A DNA stretch of 64,000 nucleotides from NCBI RefSeq assembly GCF_023721715.1, contig NZ_JAMDLG010000001.1, positions 3,077,784-3,141,783 of the forward strand, given 5' to 3'. Under the pieces are notes generated by a model, which was given only the letters and a program-made list of their open reading frames with translations, was not told where the DNA came from and made no database searches. The DNA comes from Parasegetibacter sp. NRK P23. GTDB taxonomy: Bacteria > Bacteroidota > Bacteroidia > Chitinophagales > Chitinophagaceae. This document shows, piece by piece, positions 28,038 to 37,417 of the stretch; position 1 is the stretch's first letter; the number at the start of each line of letters is the position of its first letter. Made by a program: the position numbers and the translations under genes.

Positions 28038-29501
28038 TCATAGTTTAATAAACTGACGGCTTATTTTTGGGGTTTGATCGAAAATCACCAATTGATATGT
28101 ACCCGCGGGGATATTACCAAGCGTTACCATTTTATTTCCTCCATTACCTGCTTCCAGCTTTCCCGATTTCAGCAAAAGCCCACTGGCGCTAAATATCGAA
28201 TACTTCGCTTCCTTCAAGCCGTCCGGAGCGGTGAAAACAAGTTGTTCATTTACCACAGGATTATTTAGAAGCCGGAGAGTTCCTGTTTGATCATTTTTAA
28301 GTACAATCACTTTCGAATACGTGTATGCTCCATCTATATCTACCTGTTTAACCCTTGCATAAATCAACGAAACGTTTGTTGAAAATTCATATTGATAGGA
28401 ACGTTTATTGTCGCTATTCCCTGCGGCGGCTATACCACTCCGTTGCGCAACATACTGTTGGCCGTCGGTCGAAATTTCCAAATCAAAATGACTGGTATTC
28501 ATCTCCTGAATTGTTTCCCATTGAATCAAGGCCTTACCATTTTTTAATTTTCCGGCTATTTCTCCCCAATGGAGTGGCAATGTCCCTGTAATCGTAAAAT
28601 CGGAAGGGATGCTGAAACTACCACCGATACCTATAGGATAGGGAGTGGCATTATCTCCGATATGATTTGCCGGAGTACCAATCGCAGCTAACAGTTGCGC
28701 CCTGGCTCCTGTTCTGATGCCGGCATAGATCATATTATCGAAACCATAATTTGGCGTTCCGAAAGTTCCAGGACCGCTGGATGTATTGTTTACATTGTGC
28801 GTTAGTGCAATTGCAGTTGTGCCATTGCTTAGACCGGTGGGCAAATAAGAGCCCACTTGACTCGCAACGGTTCCGCTTGTCTGCCATACACCTGTACCTG
28901 AAATAGAAGTTGCATTCTGCGTTGTGCTGTAACCATAGATAAAAGTAGCCCCTGTAGTTGTACCGCTGGTACCCTGATAAATAATGATCTGATCGCCTGA
29001 GGGCGGAAACAAGGCAACCGCACCTCCCAAATGGCCACTAACTGTTCCATAATCTGATAAGCCGCCAGTGCCGGATACCGCGCCGTTAAGGTCTGCGAAA
29101 TTGGATCCATCTGCGCAGTCCATAGCAAAAACTTTCCCTGCAGGAACGGTAGTTGTTACGGTCCAGGTGAGATGCCCCTCTACAGTTGCATTGACATAAA
29201 ATCCTCCGAGTTCATTGATACCGGAAACCATGTATACAATACTGCACTGTTTTTTACCGGTTATTTTTTGGGGTGCATCATGGCACGGGTGTACACATGG
29301 TCGAGCCCCTGCTACACCATATCTACCCGGCACTATTCCAGGAGGGGTTTCAGCGCTGGTTGTCTCTGCCGCAAGAAGCGGAATATACCGAATAATGGCA
29401 AGCAACGATGGTCCACTTATTGGAATTTTCTTTGCGCAATGCTTCAACCACACCAATTGTTGTTCTGCCTTTACCATGCAGTTCAAACCAATGATACGCA
29501 C
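28038..29501 (-). CDS. T9SS sorting-domain protein with doubtful N-terminus
   Basis: The C-terminal half is a normal T9SS cargo: a fibronectin-like module (KNGKALIQWETIQEMNTSHFDLEIS, about 333-357) and a sorting domain ending RQFIKL. The middle (GGFYVNATVEGHLTWTV..., GDQIIIYQGT, about 98-190) resembles the N-terminal module of Chitinophagaceae surface proteins, which normally begins just after a signal peptide. Here the first 90 residues look unlike coding sequence and hold no convincing signal peptide. The start could be the ATG at 29231, giving 397 residues but no export signal. The 5' end may be damaged. It lies 16 bases after the COG0523 gene. Confidence 0.65.
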   Translation of the reverse strand: MRIIGLNCMVKAEQQLVWLKHCAKKIPISGPSLLAIIRYIPLLAAETTSAETPPGIVPGRYGVAGARPCVHPCHDAPQKITGKKQCSIVYMVSGINELGGFYVNATVEGHLTWTVTTTVPAGKVFAMDCADGSNFADLNGAVSGTGGLSDYGTVSGHLGGAVALFPPSGDQIIIYQGTSGTTTGATFIYGYSTTQNATSISGTGVWQTSGTVASQVGSYLPTGLSNGTTAIALTHNVNNTSSGPGTFGTPNYGFDNMIYAGIRTGARAQLLAAIGTPANHIGDNATPYPIGIGGSFSIPSDFTITGTLPLHWGEIAGKLKNGKALIQWETIQEMNTSHFDLEISTDGQQYVAQRSGIAAAGNSDNKRSYQYEFSTNVSLIYARVKQVDIDGAYTYSKVIVLKNDQTGTLRLLNNPVVNEQLVFTAPDGLKEAKYSIFSASGLLLKSGKLEAGNGGNKMVTLGNIPAGTYQLVIFDQTPKISRQFIKL

Positions 29502-29516
29502 ACCATGGCAATTAAT

Positions 29517-30722
29517 TTACCCGACCGGGAACCGGTCTTTCACAAACTTTCCTTTCATCATACTTTCCGCCTCAGCATCCGTACACAAACACGCGTTCAG
29601 TTCCGAAGCAACCAGTTCTTTATTGAGGTCCTGCCCGATGATCACGAGTTCGTTGTAGCGGTCGCCCCATTGTTTGTTCCACCTGGCTTCTATTTCTTTT
29701 TGATTATCCAGGAAGGAAGCATAGCGGATCCTTTCTCCGTAAGCCATGCTGGCCCACCATACACCAGCTTTTTCAACGGAAAGATTGCCACCGGCCTGAC
29801 TCCAGTTCAAAGCCTCGTCCGGGCGGCTTGCCAACCAGAAAAGCCCCTTGCTTCTGATCACGTTTTCCGGCCAATGCTCATTCACGTAATCCCAGAAACG
29901 TTCCGGATGGAAAGGGCGTTTGCTCTTTAATACAAAAGAACTGATGCCGTACTCGTCTGTTTCAGGTGTATGTACTTTGTTCATTTCCGCCACCCATTCC
30001 GGGCGTTTGCTTTCGTTGTCAAAATCGAAAAGGCCGGTATTGAGGATACATTTGAGGTCCACACGGCTCTTCTCGGCAGGGATCACCAGGGCGCCGGGAT
30101 TCAACTCGCGGAGCAACTGGTGCAAAGTAGCCGATTGCGCTTCGGAAATAAGATCGGTTTTGTTCAGTACGATCACATTGGCGAATTCGATCTGTTCTGT
30201 GAGCAGGTGTACGATGGAACGGCGGTCGTCTTCCATATCGGTAAGTGCGCGGTCGCGGAGGCTTTGTTGCGAAGTATAATCGCGGATGAAATTAAAACCG
30301 TCCACCACGGTTACCAGAGTATCCAGTTGCGCGATGCTGCTCAGATCGATCCCGTTCTGTTCATCCTTATAAGAGAAGGTCTGGGCCACCGGAAGTGGTT
30401 CACTGATGCCTGTACTTTCGATGAGCAGGTAATCGAACCGGTCTTCACTGGCGAGGCGTTCCACTTCGCGGAGCAGGTCCTCCCGCAGGGTACAGCAGAT
30501 GCAACCATTGCTCATTTCAACAAGCTTCTCTTCTGTTTTACTGAGTGTGCCGCCGTTCTTTACGAGTTGCGCATCAATGTTCACTTCACTCATATCATTC
30601 ACGATCACGGCTACACGAAGTCCTTCACGGTTGTTGAGTACGTGATTGAGGAGTGTTGTTTTTCCCGCCCCGAGAAAGCCGCTGAGTACGGTAACGGGAA
30701 GTTTTTTAGAAAGCATAGTCAT
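29517..30722 (-). CDS. COG0523 (CobW/ZigA-type) metal-chaperone GTPase
   Basis: A G3E-family GTPase, probably a zinc chaperone. From the ATG at 30722 it has 401 residues: P-loop [13 protein letters not shown] near residues 12-24, the metal site CICC (in [11 protein letters not shown], about 74-84), switch ESTGISEP, the base-recognition motif NKTD, and a C-terminal CobW_C domain. The ORF extends 29 residues upstream, but that part would sit beyond the predicted start region. A 15-base palindrome and a -7 element overlap at 30794-30814, suggesting repression by a metal sensor such as Zur. Confidence 0.93.
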   Translation of the reverse strand: MTMLSKKLPVTVLSGFLGAGKTTLLNHVLNNREGLRVAVIVNDMSEVNIDAQLVKNGGTLSKTEEKLVEMSNGCICCTLREDLLREVERLASEDRFDYLLIESTGISEPLPVAQTFSYKDEQNGIDLSSIAQLDTLVTVVDGFNFIRDYTSQQSLRDRALTDMEDDRRSIVHLLTEQIEFANVIVLNKTDLISEAQSATLHQLLRELNPGALVIPAEKSRVDLKCILNTGLFDFDNESKRPEWVAEMNKVHTPETDEYGISSFVLKSKRPFHPERFWDYVNEHWPENVIRSKGLFWLASRPDEALNWSQAGGNLSVEKAGVWWASMAYGERIRYASFLDNQKEIEARWNKQWGDRYNELVIIGQDLNKELVASELNACLCTDAEAESMMKGKFVKDRFPVG

Positions 30723-30793
30723 TTGAAAAAATTGATGGTTTAAGGTGCTGCGGAAAAGAAGTACTGTTGGATTGAACAACCGCACTACAATTA

Positions 30794-30814
30794 TGCAACA
30801 TAGTTGCAAATATA
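30794..30814 (-). promoter_or_regulatory. Palindromic operator over a -7 element
   Basis: TGCAAC-ATA-GTTGCA (30794-30808) is a perfect inverted repeat with 6-base arms. On the minus strand TATATTTG (30807-30814), a TAnnTTTG match, runs directly into it, so a bound protein would cover the -7 element and start site. It lies 72-86 bases before the COG0523 gene. The regulator is not identified; a Fur/Zur-type repressor is inference from the target gene. Confidence 0.6.
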
Positions 30815-30845
30815 AGCAATGAACTGATTTGAAAAAAGAATTCTA

Positions 30846-30909
30846 AAAAGAAAAGGCAGACTACCGACATTTCTGCTTCTCAATGAAACAGGAATACCAA
30901 TAGTCTGCC
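30846..30909 (-). terminator. Terminator after the 203-residue T9SS gene
   Basis: A perfect 9-base outer stem GGCAGACTA/TAGTCTGCC (30901-30909 with 30855-30863) encloses a second helix (CTGTTTC with GAAGCAG, one G-U). TTTTCTTTTT follows on the minus strand. It starts about 80 bases after the stop codon of the gene ending at 30987. Confidence 0.75.
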
Positions 30910-30986
30910 AGTTAAAATTCTTCTTACGCTAGTACTTATCTACCAACTAAAATCAAAATCAAATTCAAATCAATAGCCCCCATCAC

Positions 30987-31598
30987 TTATTTTACAAACC
31001 TGATCGCCCCGGATTGCTCCGTTTTAAAAAAGTAAACACCTGGTTTAAGTTCCTGCAAGCCGATCCGTTGTTTGTTCCGCGTAACGATACCGCGTTTCAA
31101 CTCCCTGCCATTTGCATCTATGATTGTGTAAGTAAAGGATTCCTTAAACTCAGTCAGATCAACGATAAGGTGATCTGATACTGGAATGGGGTACAGTCGT
31201 ATACCTGAAACCAGCGCATTGTTGATGGCAACGCGGAGTGTGGTACTCAGTTCGGAAGACCCATCAAAATCTATTGTTCTTAACCGGTATAAGTTCAATC
31301 CTTCTGCGGGTTGTGTGTGTGTAAAAGCGTATTGCTGGGTAACAGAGCTGTTACCCGCGGCATTTACAACGCCAACTTTCGTCCATTGTGTGCCCTCCAC
31401 ACTGTGTTCTACTACGAACTCCTTGCTGTTAATTTCCGCGGCTGTTTGCCAGGTCAGGTTTGTTGAACCATTTACCACACTGGCCTTAAAACTGATGAGT
31501 TTAACCGGAAGGTTTGCCGGCGCCGGATTCAGCGGCTGCGCATGGGTGATGGTGATAGCTCCGATAAGAAAAATCAAAAAAAGTATGCCTCTTTTCAT
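30987..31598 (-). CDS. Small T9SS type A sorting-domain protein
   Basis: A 203-residue exported protein: signal peptide MKRGILFLIFLIGAITITHAQ, a fibronectin-like module starting LPVKLISFKASVVNGSTNL (about 29-47), and a C-terminal sorting domain (SGIRLYPIPVSDHLIVDL ... RFVK). There is no catalytic domain, so it is essentially a linker plus secretion signal. It begins 5 bases after the 550-residue gene upstream, and the two are probably one unit ended by the terminator at 30846-30909. Confidence 0.9.
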   Translation of the reverse strand: MKRGILFLIFLIGAITITHAQPLNPAPANLPVKLISFKASVVNGSTNLTWQTAAEINSKEFVVEHSVEGTQWTKVGVVNAAGNSSVTQQYAFTHTQPAEGLNLYRLRTIDFDGSSELSTTLRVAINNALVSGIRLYPIPVSDHLIVDLTEFKESFTYTIIDANGRELKRGIVTRNKQRIGLQELKPGVYFFKTEQSGAIRFVK

Positions 31599-31603
31599 CT
31601 GAA

Positions 31604-33256
31604 TTAGTTATTTGGAGTGATGGAAGTATTGTTTTTACTAAAAGCCACGCCGTGGTCATTAGCAGAAAGGGCGTTAATTCCGGACTTTTCGTGCTGAGTG
31701 AAATGTAGGACGAAGCGGTCTTTACCGAAAGCGTCATCATAAACAAACTGATAGGCGCCTTCAGCAAGATCGTGGAACCTGCCTGTTTTCCTGTCTTCGA
31801 TCTGCACTTTTGCATCCTGGTTAAAAGCGGAAAGATCCGGAGTAAATGTATAGGTCGAATCCTTTTTCCAACTCTCAAAAATCAACTGCACCTTACGCGC
31901 TTTGTTCAGTGCGGGCAGTGCATTGGCACTAAGTTCCAGGTCGCCTTCCTGGCAATACAGGGTAGGCACTGTACGATTGGGCGACTTCAGTTTGAACATA
32001 TCTATTGCTCCATCCAGCGCTTCAGTTGCGGTTTCATCAAAAATAACCGTTACCTGATCGGCCCGGCCGGAAGCATCGGCCACATGCAGGCGCAATTGTT
32101 CGGAACTTCTTCTTGTATACACTGCGGAAGTACTGAGATCGGTACTACGGTGTGCCATCTTCACCTGGATGCTTTGTGAGGTGGAGGTAGCCTTTACCCA
32201 AAAACCCTGAAAAGGCATCAGATCACTCGTGGCAATAGGATGGGAAGTGGTATTGTTATAAGTATTCCTGCTACTTTGGTTGATCGCAACGTATTGCCCG
32301 TTTATTTCATCGTACACATGAACAGCTTTATAAGTAGTGCCAAAGTTTGCGTCATTTACCAAGACGCTTACATCTATATTACTGGGGAAGCGGTTGGGAA
32401 TAAAATTCCAGCCTCTTTGAATGGAGGAATTACCAGGACTGGCAGGATCATAACTATAGTTCAGGTTCACCGTATATGATGCATGATTGGGTACACCAGT
32501 TATACTGATAGAGGAGGAAATGTCTTTCAAGCCTGCAAGGCTGTTGTCGCTGAATATGGTATAAGCCCTTGTTTCATCATCTGTATTGGAGGGCGCTGTC
32601 CATCCCACGGCATAAAAACCTCCAAAAGGCGCAGCGGTTCCATTAGCCGGATCATAATAAAAAACATTCCTGTCGTTTACATTCGGATAGGTGCTGTTCA
32701 GCAGGTCAATACCTACCAGGCTGGTCAGCGGCGCATCCACCGGCAACGAAATTTGCCGCCAGCCCGCATTGGTATTGGCCAATACTTTTTGAACAGTCAC
32801 ATTGCCTGTTATTACACCCGTAGAACCCGTGATGCGTCCATAGCTGGTAGTGGTACTTGCCGTAAGCGTAAGCAGCCCGCCGGTGTTCAGCGTTGTACCG
32901 GCTACCACATCTACGATTCCTTCAAAGGCAATGGCATTGCCTGAAAGCTGCACAGTGCTGGCGTTCTTATTAAACTGAATGGTACCCATCCCTGCAAGAC
33001 CGTTTCCATTGTTGGTAATATTGCCCGCAACAGTAACCGTAACGCCAGTGTTAATGGTGAGCGACACGCCGGAATTGATGGTCAGGTTCGCACAGGTGAA
33101 AGCGCCTGGCGTTACGCTGGAAGCTATTACAGCATCCACGGCATTTGTAGGGGCACCGCCACTCCATGTAGTTCCATTCCATGTAGTAGCCATAGTGGTT
33201 AATGGTACAATGAATGAAACGGAGAAGATTAAAAGGTAGCATTTTAACTTCATCAT
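31604..33256 (-). CDS. Secreted beta-helix or adhesin-like protein
   Basis: A 550-residue exported protein with a signal peptide of about 23 residues (the second Met, at 33253, could also be the start). Residues about 45-150 are Thr/Val-rich repeats (LTINSGVSLTINTGVTVTV) typical of right-handed beta-helix surface proteins. The middle has TSQSIQVKMAHR-type sequence and the last 150 residues resemble the module that precedes a sorting domain. It stops at SKNNTSITPNN, just where a sorting domain would begin. The next gene, 5 bases on, carries one. Confidence 0.88.
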   Translation of the reverse strand: MMKLKCYLLIFSVSFIVPLTTMATTWNGTTWSGGAPTNAVDAVIASSVTPGAFTCANLTINSGVSLTINTGVTVTVAGNITNNGNGLAGMGTIQFNKNASTVQLSGNAIAFEGIVDVVAGTTLNTGGLLTLTASTTTSYGRITGSTGVITGNVTVQKVLANTNAGWRQISLPVDAPLTSLVGIDLLNSTYPNVNDRNVFYYDPANGTAAPFGGFYAVGWTAPSNTDDETRAYTIFSDNSLAGLKDISSSISITGVPNHASYTVNLNYSYDPASPGNSSIQRGWNFIPNRFPSNIDVSVLVNDANFGTTYKAVHVYDEINGQYVAINQSSRNTYNNTTSHPIATSDLMPFQGFWVKATSTSQSIQVKMAHRSTDLSTSAVYTRRSSEQLRLHVADASGRADQVTVIFDETATEALDGAIDMFKLKSPNRTVPTLYCQEGDLELSANALPALNKARKVQLIFESWKKDSTYTFTPDLSAFNQDAKVQIEDRKTGRFHDLAEGAYQFVYDDAFGKDRFVLHFTQHEKSGINALSANDHGVAFSKNNTSITPNN

Positions 33257-33606
33257 TGCTTAGGGGGCTTTAAATGGATAATAATTTATTGCAATATATC
33301 TTGTTTAAACATATTAAAAAAATATTCCCCATAAGCAACTAATGAGCAGGTATAAAAAACTGTTCAGTTCCCTTAAATCATATCCTGATCTTTGAGCCCG
33401 CGATATGGCACATGGTTAGATAACCTGTTGAACTACTCCGTTTTAGCGCAATCCACCAATTAAGGCGGAGCGGTTTTCCTTCGGCGGAGGGCATGCCAAT
33501 GTAAGTTCAGACTACTCTTCCGGGGTATACGGCCTGAAAGTGTTGTTCAGCTCATCGTTAAAAGCGACAACAAACCGGACGGAAAAATGTGATTGATAAA
33601 TGCGCT
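33257..33606. other. 350-base gap without a gene
   Basis: Between the start of the adhesin-like gene and the stop of the DoxX gene. I see no convincing open frame, RNA or consensus promoter. AT-rich sequence at 33270-33345 probably contains the promoter of the adhesin-like gene. Confidence 0.5.
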
Positions 33607-34077
33607 TCATCCCGCTTTAACGGAACACAAGTAAGTCCATACAATAAACAATACCTGTAAAGGCACCCGGAACCAAAGGTATGACGTGCCCGCGCCTGAA
33701 AAATCCCCCTTCTGGTAATTGACCTGCTTCACAGCCGCCAACACATTGGCCGGTAATACCAGGATGAAAAAGACGATCAGCAGCCAGGCCGTCAGCACCC
33801 GGAACTGCGGTACCAATAAGCCTATCGCGGCAAGCACCTCTATGATGCCGGTACCGTAAACCATCGTCGTTTTTGCGGGAATGAATGCAGGGACCATCAT
33901 TTCCATGCCCTTCGTATACATAACATGCCCAACCGCGGTAAACACCAGCATGGCCGACATACCTATGCGCGCGGCCTGCGCCCAGTCGAACCTTCCCTGC
34001 GCAAGGCGGATCACCAACAGGGCAACCAGGAACGTACCCAGTAAAACGATCAATGGTTTCATTGCTTTTTTTTGCAA
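33607..34077 (-). CDS. DoxX-family membrane protein
   Basis: A 156-residue protein with four predicted membrane helices (about 7-22, 42-60, 75-98, 108-150) and the DoxX-like pattern VPAFIPAKTTMVYGTGIIEVLAAIGLL. The start may be the Met at 34062 (MKPLIVLL). DoxX proteins are linked to redox and oxidative stress but this one's role is unknown. It follows the Crp/Fnr regulator by 38 bases and is probably its target or partner. Confidence 0.88.
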   Translation of the reverse strand: MQKKAMKPLIVLLGTFLVALLVIRLAQGRFDWAQAARIGMSAMLVFTAVGHVMYTKGMEMMVPAFIPAKTTMVYGTGIIEVLAAIGLLVPQFRVLTAWLLIVFFILVLPANVLAAVKQVNYQKGDFSGAGTSYLWFRVPLQVLFIVWTYLCSVKAG

Positions 34078-34115
34078 AGATCATGTTCAGTTTTTACGCA
34101 AACAATGAACCCGGG

Positions 34116-34682
34116 TTAAGAAATGCGTTTGCGAATCCTGCTCAGCGCCTGCGGGGTGATGCCGATGTAGGAAGCAATATATTTTAAAGGCACCTGCTGA
34201 AACAATAACGGCTGCTCCTCCATCAGGTTGAGGTAACGTTGCGTCGCGGTTTCATTCAGCAGGGAAAGTTCCCGTTTTGATTTTTTGAGGAAAAGTTCCT
34301 CGCAGGCCAGCCTTCCGATCTGGTTGCCTATGCCGGTATTCGCGTACACGTCCTGGAGATCACTATAGGTAAGGCGCCAGAGTACGCCGGGCGTAAGCAT
34401 TTCCATGTGGTATACGGATGGCGTTCTTGCGAGGAAGGAGTCGTATGCGCTCACAAAATTATTGGCAAAAGCGAACCCGAAAGTACGTTCATCTTCTGCT
34501 CCGGCAACAAAGAAGCGCACGGTTCCGGTTTCAATGAAAGACAAATGGTTTTCTACCTGTCCCTCCCGGAGCAAAAGGCTTTTCTTCGGGAAAGCATACT
34601 TTTTCAGTTTAGCTCGAAAGTACAACCAGTCGCCGTCGGTCATTTTCAACTTTCGTTCAAAGTAAGTTCTGATCTGCTCCAT
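34116..34682 (-). CDS. Crp/Fnr-family transcriptional regulator
   Basis: A 188-residue regulator with an N-terminal cyclic-nucleotide-binding fold (LLLREGQVENHLSFIETGTVRFFV, about 35-58) and a C-terminal helix-turn-helix (LKYIASYIGITPQALSRIRK, about 167-186). The usual phosphate-binding RxS cluster for cAMP is not evident, so the ligand is unknown. Short C-terminal arrangement is common in Bacteroidetes. It heads a two-gene unit with DoxX. Confidence 0.92.
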   Translation of the reverse strand: MEQIRTYFERKLKMTDGDWLYFRAKLKKYAFPKKSLLLREGQVENHLSFIETGTVRFFVAGAEDERTFGFAFANNFVSAYDSFLARTPSVYHMEMLTPGVLWRLTYSDLQDVYANTGIGNQIGRLACEELFLKKSKRELSLLNETATQRYLNLMEEQPLLFQQVPLKYIASYIGITPQALSRIRKRIS

Positions 34683-34707
34683 ATCTAAAAATAGGAAGCT
34701 TTGGGAA

Positions 34708-34741
34708 GAAAAAATCCCCCGCCAAAAACGGCGAAGGATTT
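34708..34741 (-). terminator. Terminator of the polysaccharide locus
   Basis: On the minus strand AAATCC and CGCC pair with GGCG and GGATTT, with a small internal mismatch, and the arm runs into TTTTTTC. It lies 25 bases after the GH16 stop codon. Confidence 0.75.
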
Positions 34742-34765
34742 ATGGTATAGCAAGGGGGCAGAAAA

Positions 34766-35665
34766 TTATTTCTCCTGGTAAACACGTACATAATCGATCA
34801 CATACCGCCTGGGATAACTTGTGAGCGAAGGATCACCGCCATTATCCCCACCGAGGGCCAGGTTAAGGATCATGTAATGCGGTTGTTTGAAAGGAACGAT
34901 CCCTGATGCATTCTTGTTGTTGAGTTTACTTTGGGGTACTTTGATCAGGAGTTTGTCGTCCACATACAAAGCGATCTCGTTTTCATCCCAATCCATGCGC
35001 CAGATGTGAAAATTATCACTCCAACCCGCGCCCATTTCGCTTACTTTGCGGGTTTCGCTGTGCCATTCGGCTTTATAGCGCTGGTCGGTGCCCACGGCTA
35101 TATTTGCAAGCAGTTTCCCGCGGTAATACTCCATGATATCTATTTCGCCATTGGAGGGCCATTCGCCGTTGATGCCGAGGGTCCACCAGGCGGGCCACAT
35201 GCCGGGCGCGGTATCTATCTTCGCGCGCATCTCAAATCTTCCATACTGCCAGGTCTGGCTTTTAAGTGTTCTCAGGCTGGAAGAAGTGTATTCGATCTTC
35301 TCTCTGGACTTTCTCCAATCGTTGCTGCCACTAACATACAGCGGATTGGGTTTTTCCTCTTTACGGGCCTCGATAATCAGGTTACCGCCCTCGCACCAGG
35401 CGTTCTCCGGTTGGTACCATTGTGCTTCATGGTTACGGGCGAAACCGGTTTCATAGTCCCACTTCGTGGAATCGGGCCTGCCGTTTTTATTAAATTCATC
35501 GGACCAAACCAGTTTCCATTTCTTTTTCTTGTCGGCCACTTCACTTTCATCAAAAGAAGCCAACACAATACCTGCGGCCGCCACACCTGTTGCCAGCACA
35601 AGCATGGCGCCGTTTTTTTTCACCTGCCGCAACCAGTTCGGTTGGGCGTTAAATAGATTTTTCAT
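34766..35665 (-). CDS. GH16 endo-beta-glucanase (laminarinase/lichenase type)
   Basis: A 299-residue exported glycoside hydrolase that should cut internal beta-1,3 (or mixed 1,3-1,4) glucan bonds. An N-terminal signal or membrane helix (about 18-38) precedes the GH16 domain (about 50-298). The catalytic motif is GEIDIMEYY (about 178-186), with the nucleophile and acid/base glutamates flanking DIM; aromatic MWPAWWTLG lies just before. It is the only hydrolase of the locus and is transcribed last, after the second SusD. Confidence 0.94.
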   Translation of the reverse strand: MKNLFNAQPNWLRQVKKNGAMLVLATGVAAAGIVLASFDESEVADKKKKWKLVWSDEFNKNGRPDSTKWDYETGFARNHEAQWYQPENAWCEGGNLIIEARKEEKPNPLYVSGSNDWRKSREKIEYTSSSLRTLKSQTWQYGRFEMRAKIDTAPGMWPAWWTLGINGEWPSNGEIDIMEYYRGKLLANIAVGTDQRYKAEWHSETRKVSEMGAGWSDNFHIWRMDWDENEIALYVDDKLLIKVPQSKLNNKNASGIVPFKQPHYMILNLALGGDNGGDPSLTSYPRRYVIDYVRVYQEK

Positions 35666-35716
35666 AACCCGCTGTTTTTAAATTGAGCAATGGTTCTTTC
35701 AGTGCGAAGCTTTCGT

Positions 35717-37396
35717 TTACCAATCATTGTTCTGTGAAAGTACGCCGTAGGATTTGTTGATCTCGGTTTGAGGAATGGGATACAGGTACATTTTATCCGC
35801 CCATACCCTCGTTTCAATTGAACCGTAAGGATATTGGTAATTAAATGTGCCATCCTGGAGTTTGGTGATGTTCACTGCGCGAATGGGTGCCGTTAACACC
35901 TGCGCCGCTGTTCTCCAACGACGTACATCCCAGAAGCGGTGCTCTTCAAAAGCCAGTTCCACTCTCCTTTCATTCCTTATTCTTGTTCTCAGTTCATCCT
36001 GTCCTCCGGCGGCTACCGCTGGCATGTTTACCCCGGCTCTGCTCCGCACCTGGTTCAATGCAGCCCTTGCGGACATTGGATAACCTGTGGGTACCATATC
36101 AGGACCATAAGCTTCATTCATTGCTTCCGCGTAGTTGAGCAACACTTCAGCATAACGCATGTACACCCAGGTATGTGCGCTGGTTCTGTTCTGAACAAGG
36201 TCAAGACTTTCATCCACGAACTTTTTGAGGTAATAGCCGGTCCTTGTTGCACGTGGTTTTCCCTGTCCATCCCGTCCACCAACAAAGGTCTCCACCTTAC
36301 GTCCTTTGTAATCGGAGTTATTGGTGATGATGGTCATCTGCAAACGCGGATCACGCCCGGCATAAGGATTTTGCGGATCGTAAGCCGGATCGGCCGCAAT
36401 AGTAAGACCATTGCTGGTTTCGTAAGCGTCAACCAGGTTCTGCGTGGGATTTGTTCCGCCTACCGCGCCATCATAACCGGCAGGATAGGTATTCCTTTCC
36501 AGGGTATTGGAGGGCTGATACCTTCTTTCAAAGATGAACTCATTGCTTTGCAGGGCGCGGAACATATTCCTGTAGTTTCCATCAAGGCTGTATTGCCCCA
36601 GGGCAATCACGTCTTTTGCGGCAGCGGCGGCAGCCTCCCATTTGGCCACATCACCACCAGGTGTGTGCAAAGGGCTGGCGGCATACAATAAGGCACGCGC
36701 CTTCAAAGCCAGTGCCGCGCCAATGGTGGCCCTACCTATGTATTTGTCTTCAAACACACCCAGCCAGGTGCGCCGGAGCGAGTCCTTCACATCTGTCAGT
36801 TCTGTGGAGATGAAGTTTATTACGGTATTGAAGTCCGCCCTTGGAATAGCGTTCTCGCTTCCGGTAAGTGTATTGGTGATCAGCGGAACACCACCGTAGC
36901 GTTTTGCCAGTTCAAAGTAGAAGAACGCGCGCAGGAACCTTGCTTCCGCCCGGTAGAACCTGATGTTCGAAGTATCCGTATTGTAACTCGTTTTCCCAGC
37001 CTGTGTGGTGGTATCCCGAAATGCGATATGCCTGAAATCGCCGGTGCGCTCCAGGAAAAGATTGGCTTTCCTGATACCGCTGTACATGTTCACCCACTGT
37101 TCATCAGGGTTCATAAATGGGTTCCAGCTGCCATTGTTAAACCGTTGCACATCCTGCACCAGTCCGGAATGCACGGATTCATCCGTGGCGGAAGAAAGCA
37201 TGCCACCGCCGAACCTGTCGAATCCCGCGGGAAGCATCGCGTAGATGCCTACAGCAAAACTTTCGATGTTGTTCACGGAAGAGAAGACCTGGTCTTCAGT
37301 ATAATTGGTATCCAGTTGCCTGTCGAGGAAATTTTTCTGGCAACCGGCCAGTGCCGTCAGCACCAGTGCATATTGTAAGACTTTCATTTTTTTCAT
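35717..37396 (-). CDS. SusD/RagB-family glycan-binding lipoprotein (pair 2)
   Basis: A 559-residue outer-membrane lipoprotein that binds glycan and caps its SusC channel. The signal ends in a lipobox LAGC (about residues 16-19). The N-terminal helical part has SAVNN..., and the RagB/SusD C-terminal domain includes RIRNERRVELAFEEHRFWDVRRW (near residues 470-492) with the terminal YLYPIPQTEI. It begins 21 bases after the second SusC. It differs in sequence from the first SusD, so the two pairs may bind different glycan forms. Confidence 0.94.
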   Translation of the reverse strand: MKKMKVLQYALVLTALAGCQKNFLDRQLDTNYTEDQVFSSVNNIESFAVGIYAMLPAGFDRFGGGMLSSATDESVHSGLVQDVQRFNNGSWNPFMNPDEQWVNMYSGIRKANLFLERTGDFRHIAFRDTTTQAGKTSYNTDTSNIRFYRAEARFLRAFFYFELAKRYGGVPLITNTLTGSENAIPRADFNTVINFISTELTDVKDSLRRTWLGVFEDKYIGRATIGAALALKARALLYAASPLHTPGGDVAKWEAAAAAAKDVIALGQYSLDGNYRNMFRALQSNEFIFERRYQPSNTLERNTYPAGYDGAVGGTNPTQNLVDAYETSNGLTIAADPAYDPQNPYAGRDPRLQMTIITNNSDYKGRKVETFVGGRDGQGKPRATRTGYYLKKFVDESLDLVQNRTSAHTWVYMRYAEVLLNYAEAMNEAYGPDMVPTGYPMSARAALNQVRSRAGVNMPAVAAGGQDELRTRIRNERRVELAFEEHRFWDVRRWRTAAQVLTAPIRAVNITKLQDGTFNYQYPYGSIETRVWADKMYLYPIPQTEINKSYGVLSQNNDW

Positions 37397-37417
37397 GCGT
37401 AGCTCGTTGTGGGATGA

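Noticed and set aside
33617-34084. Second minus-strand frame of 155 codons over the DoxX gene
   Set aside because: The frame at 33607 has four hydrophobic helices and a DoxX pattern; the other is polar and unlike any family.
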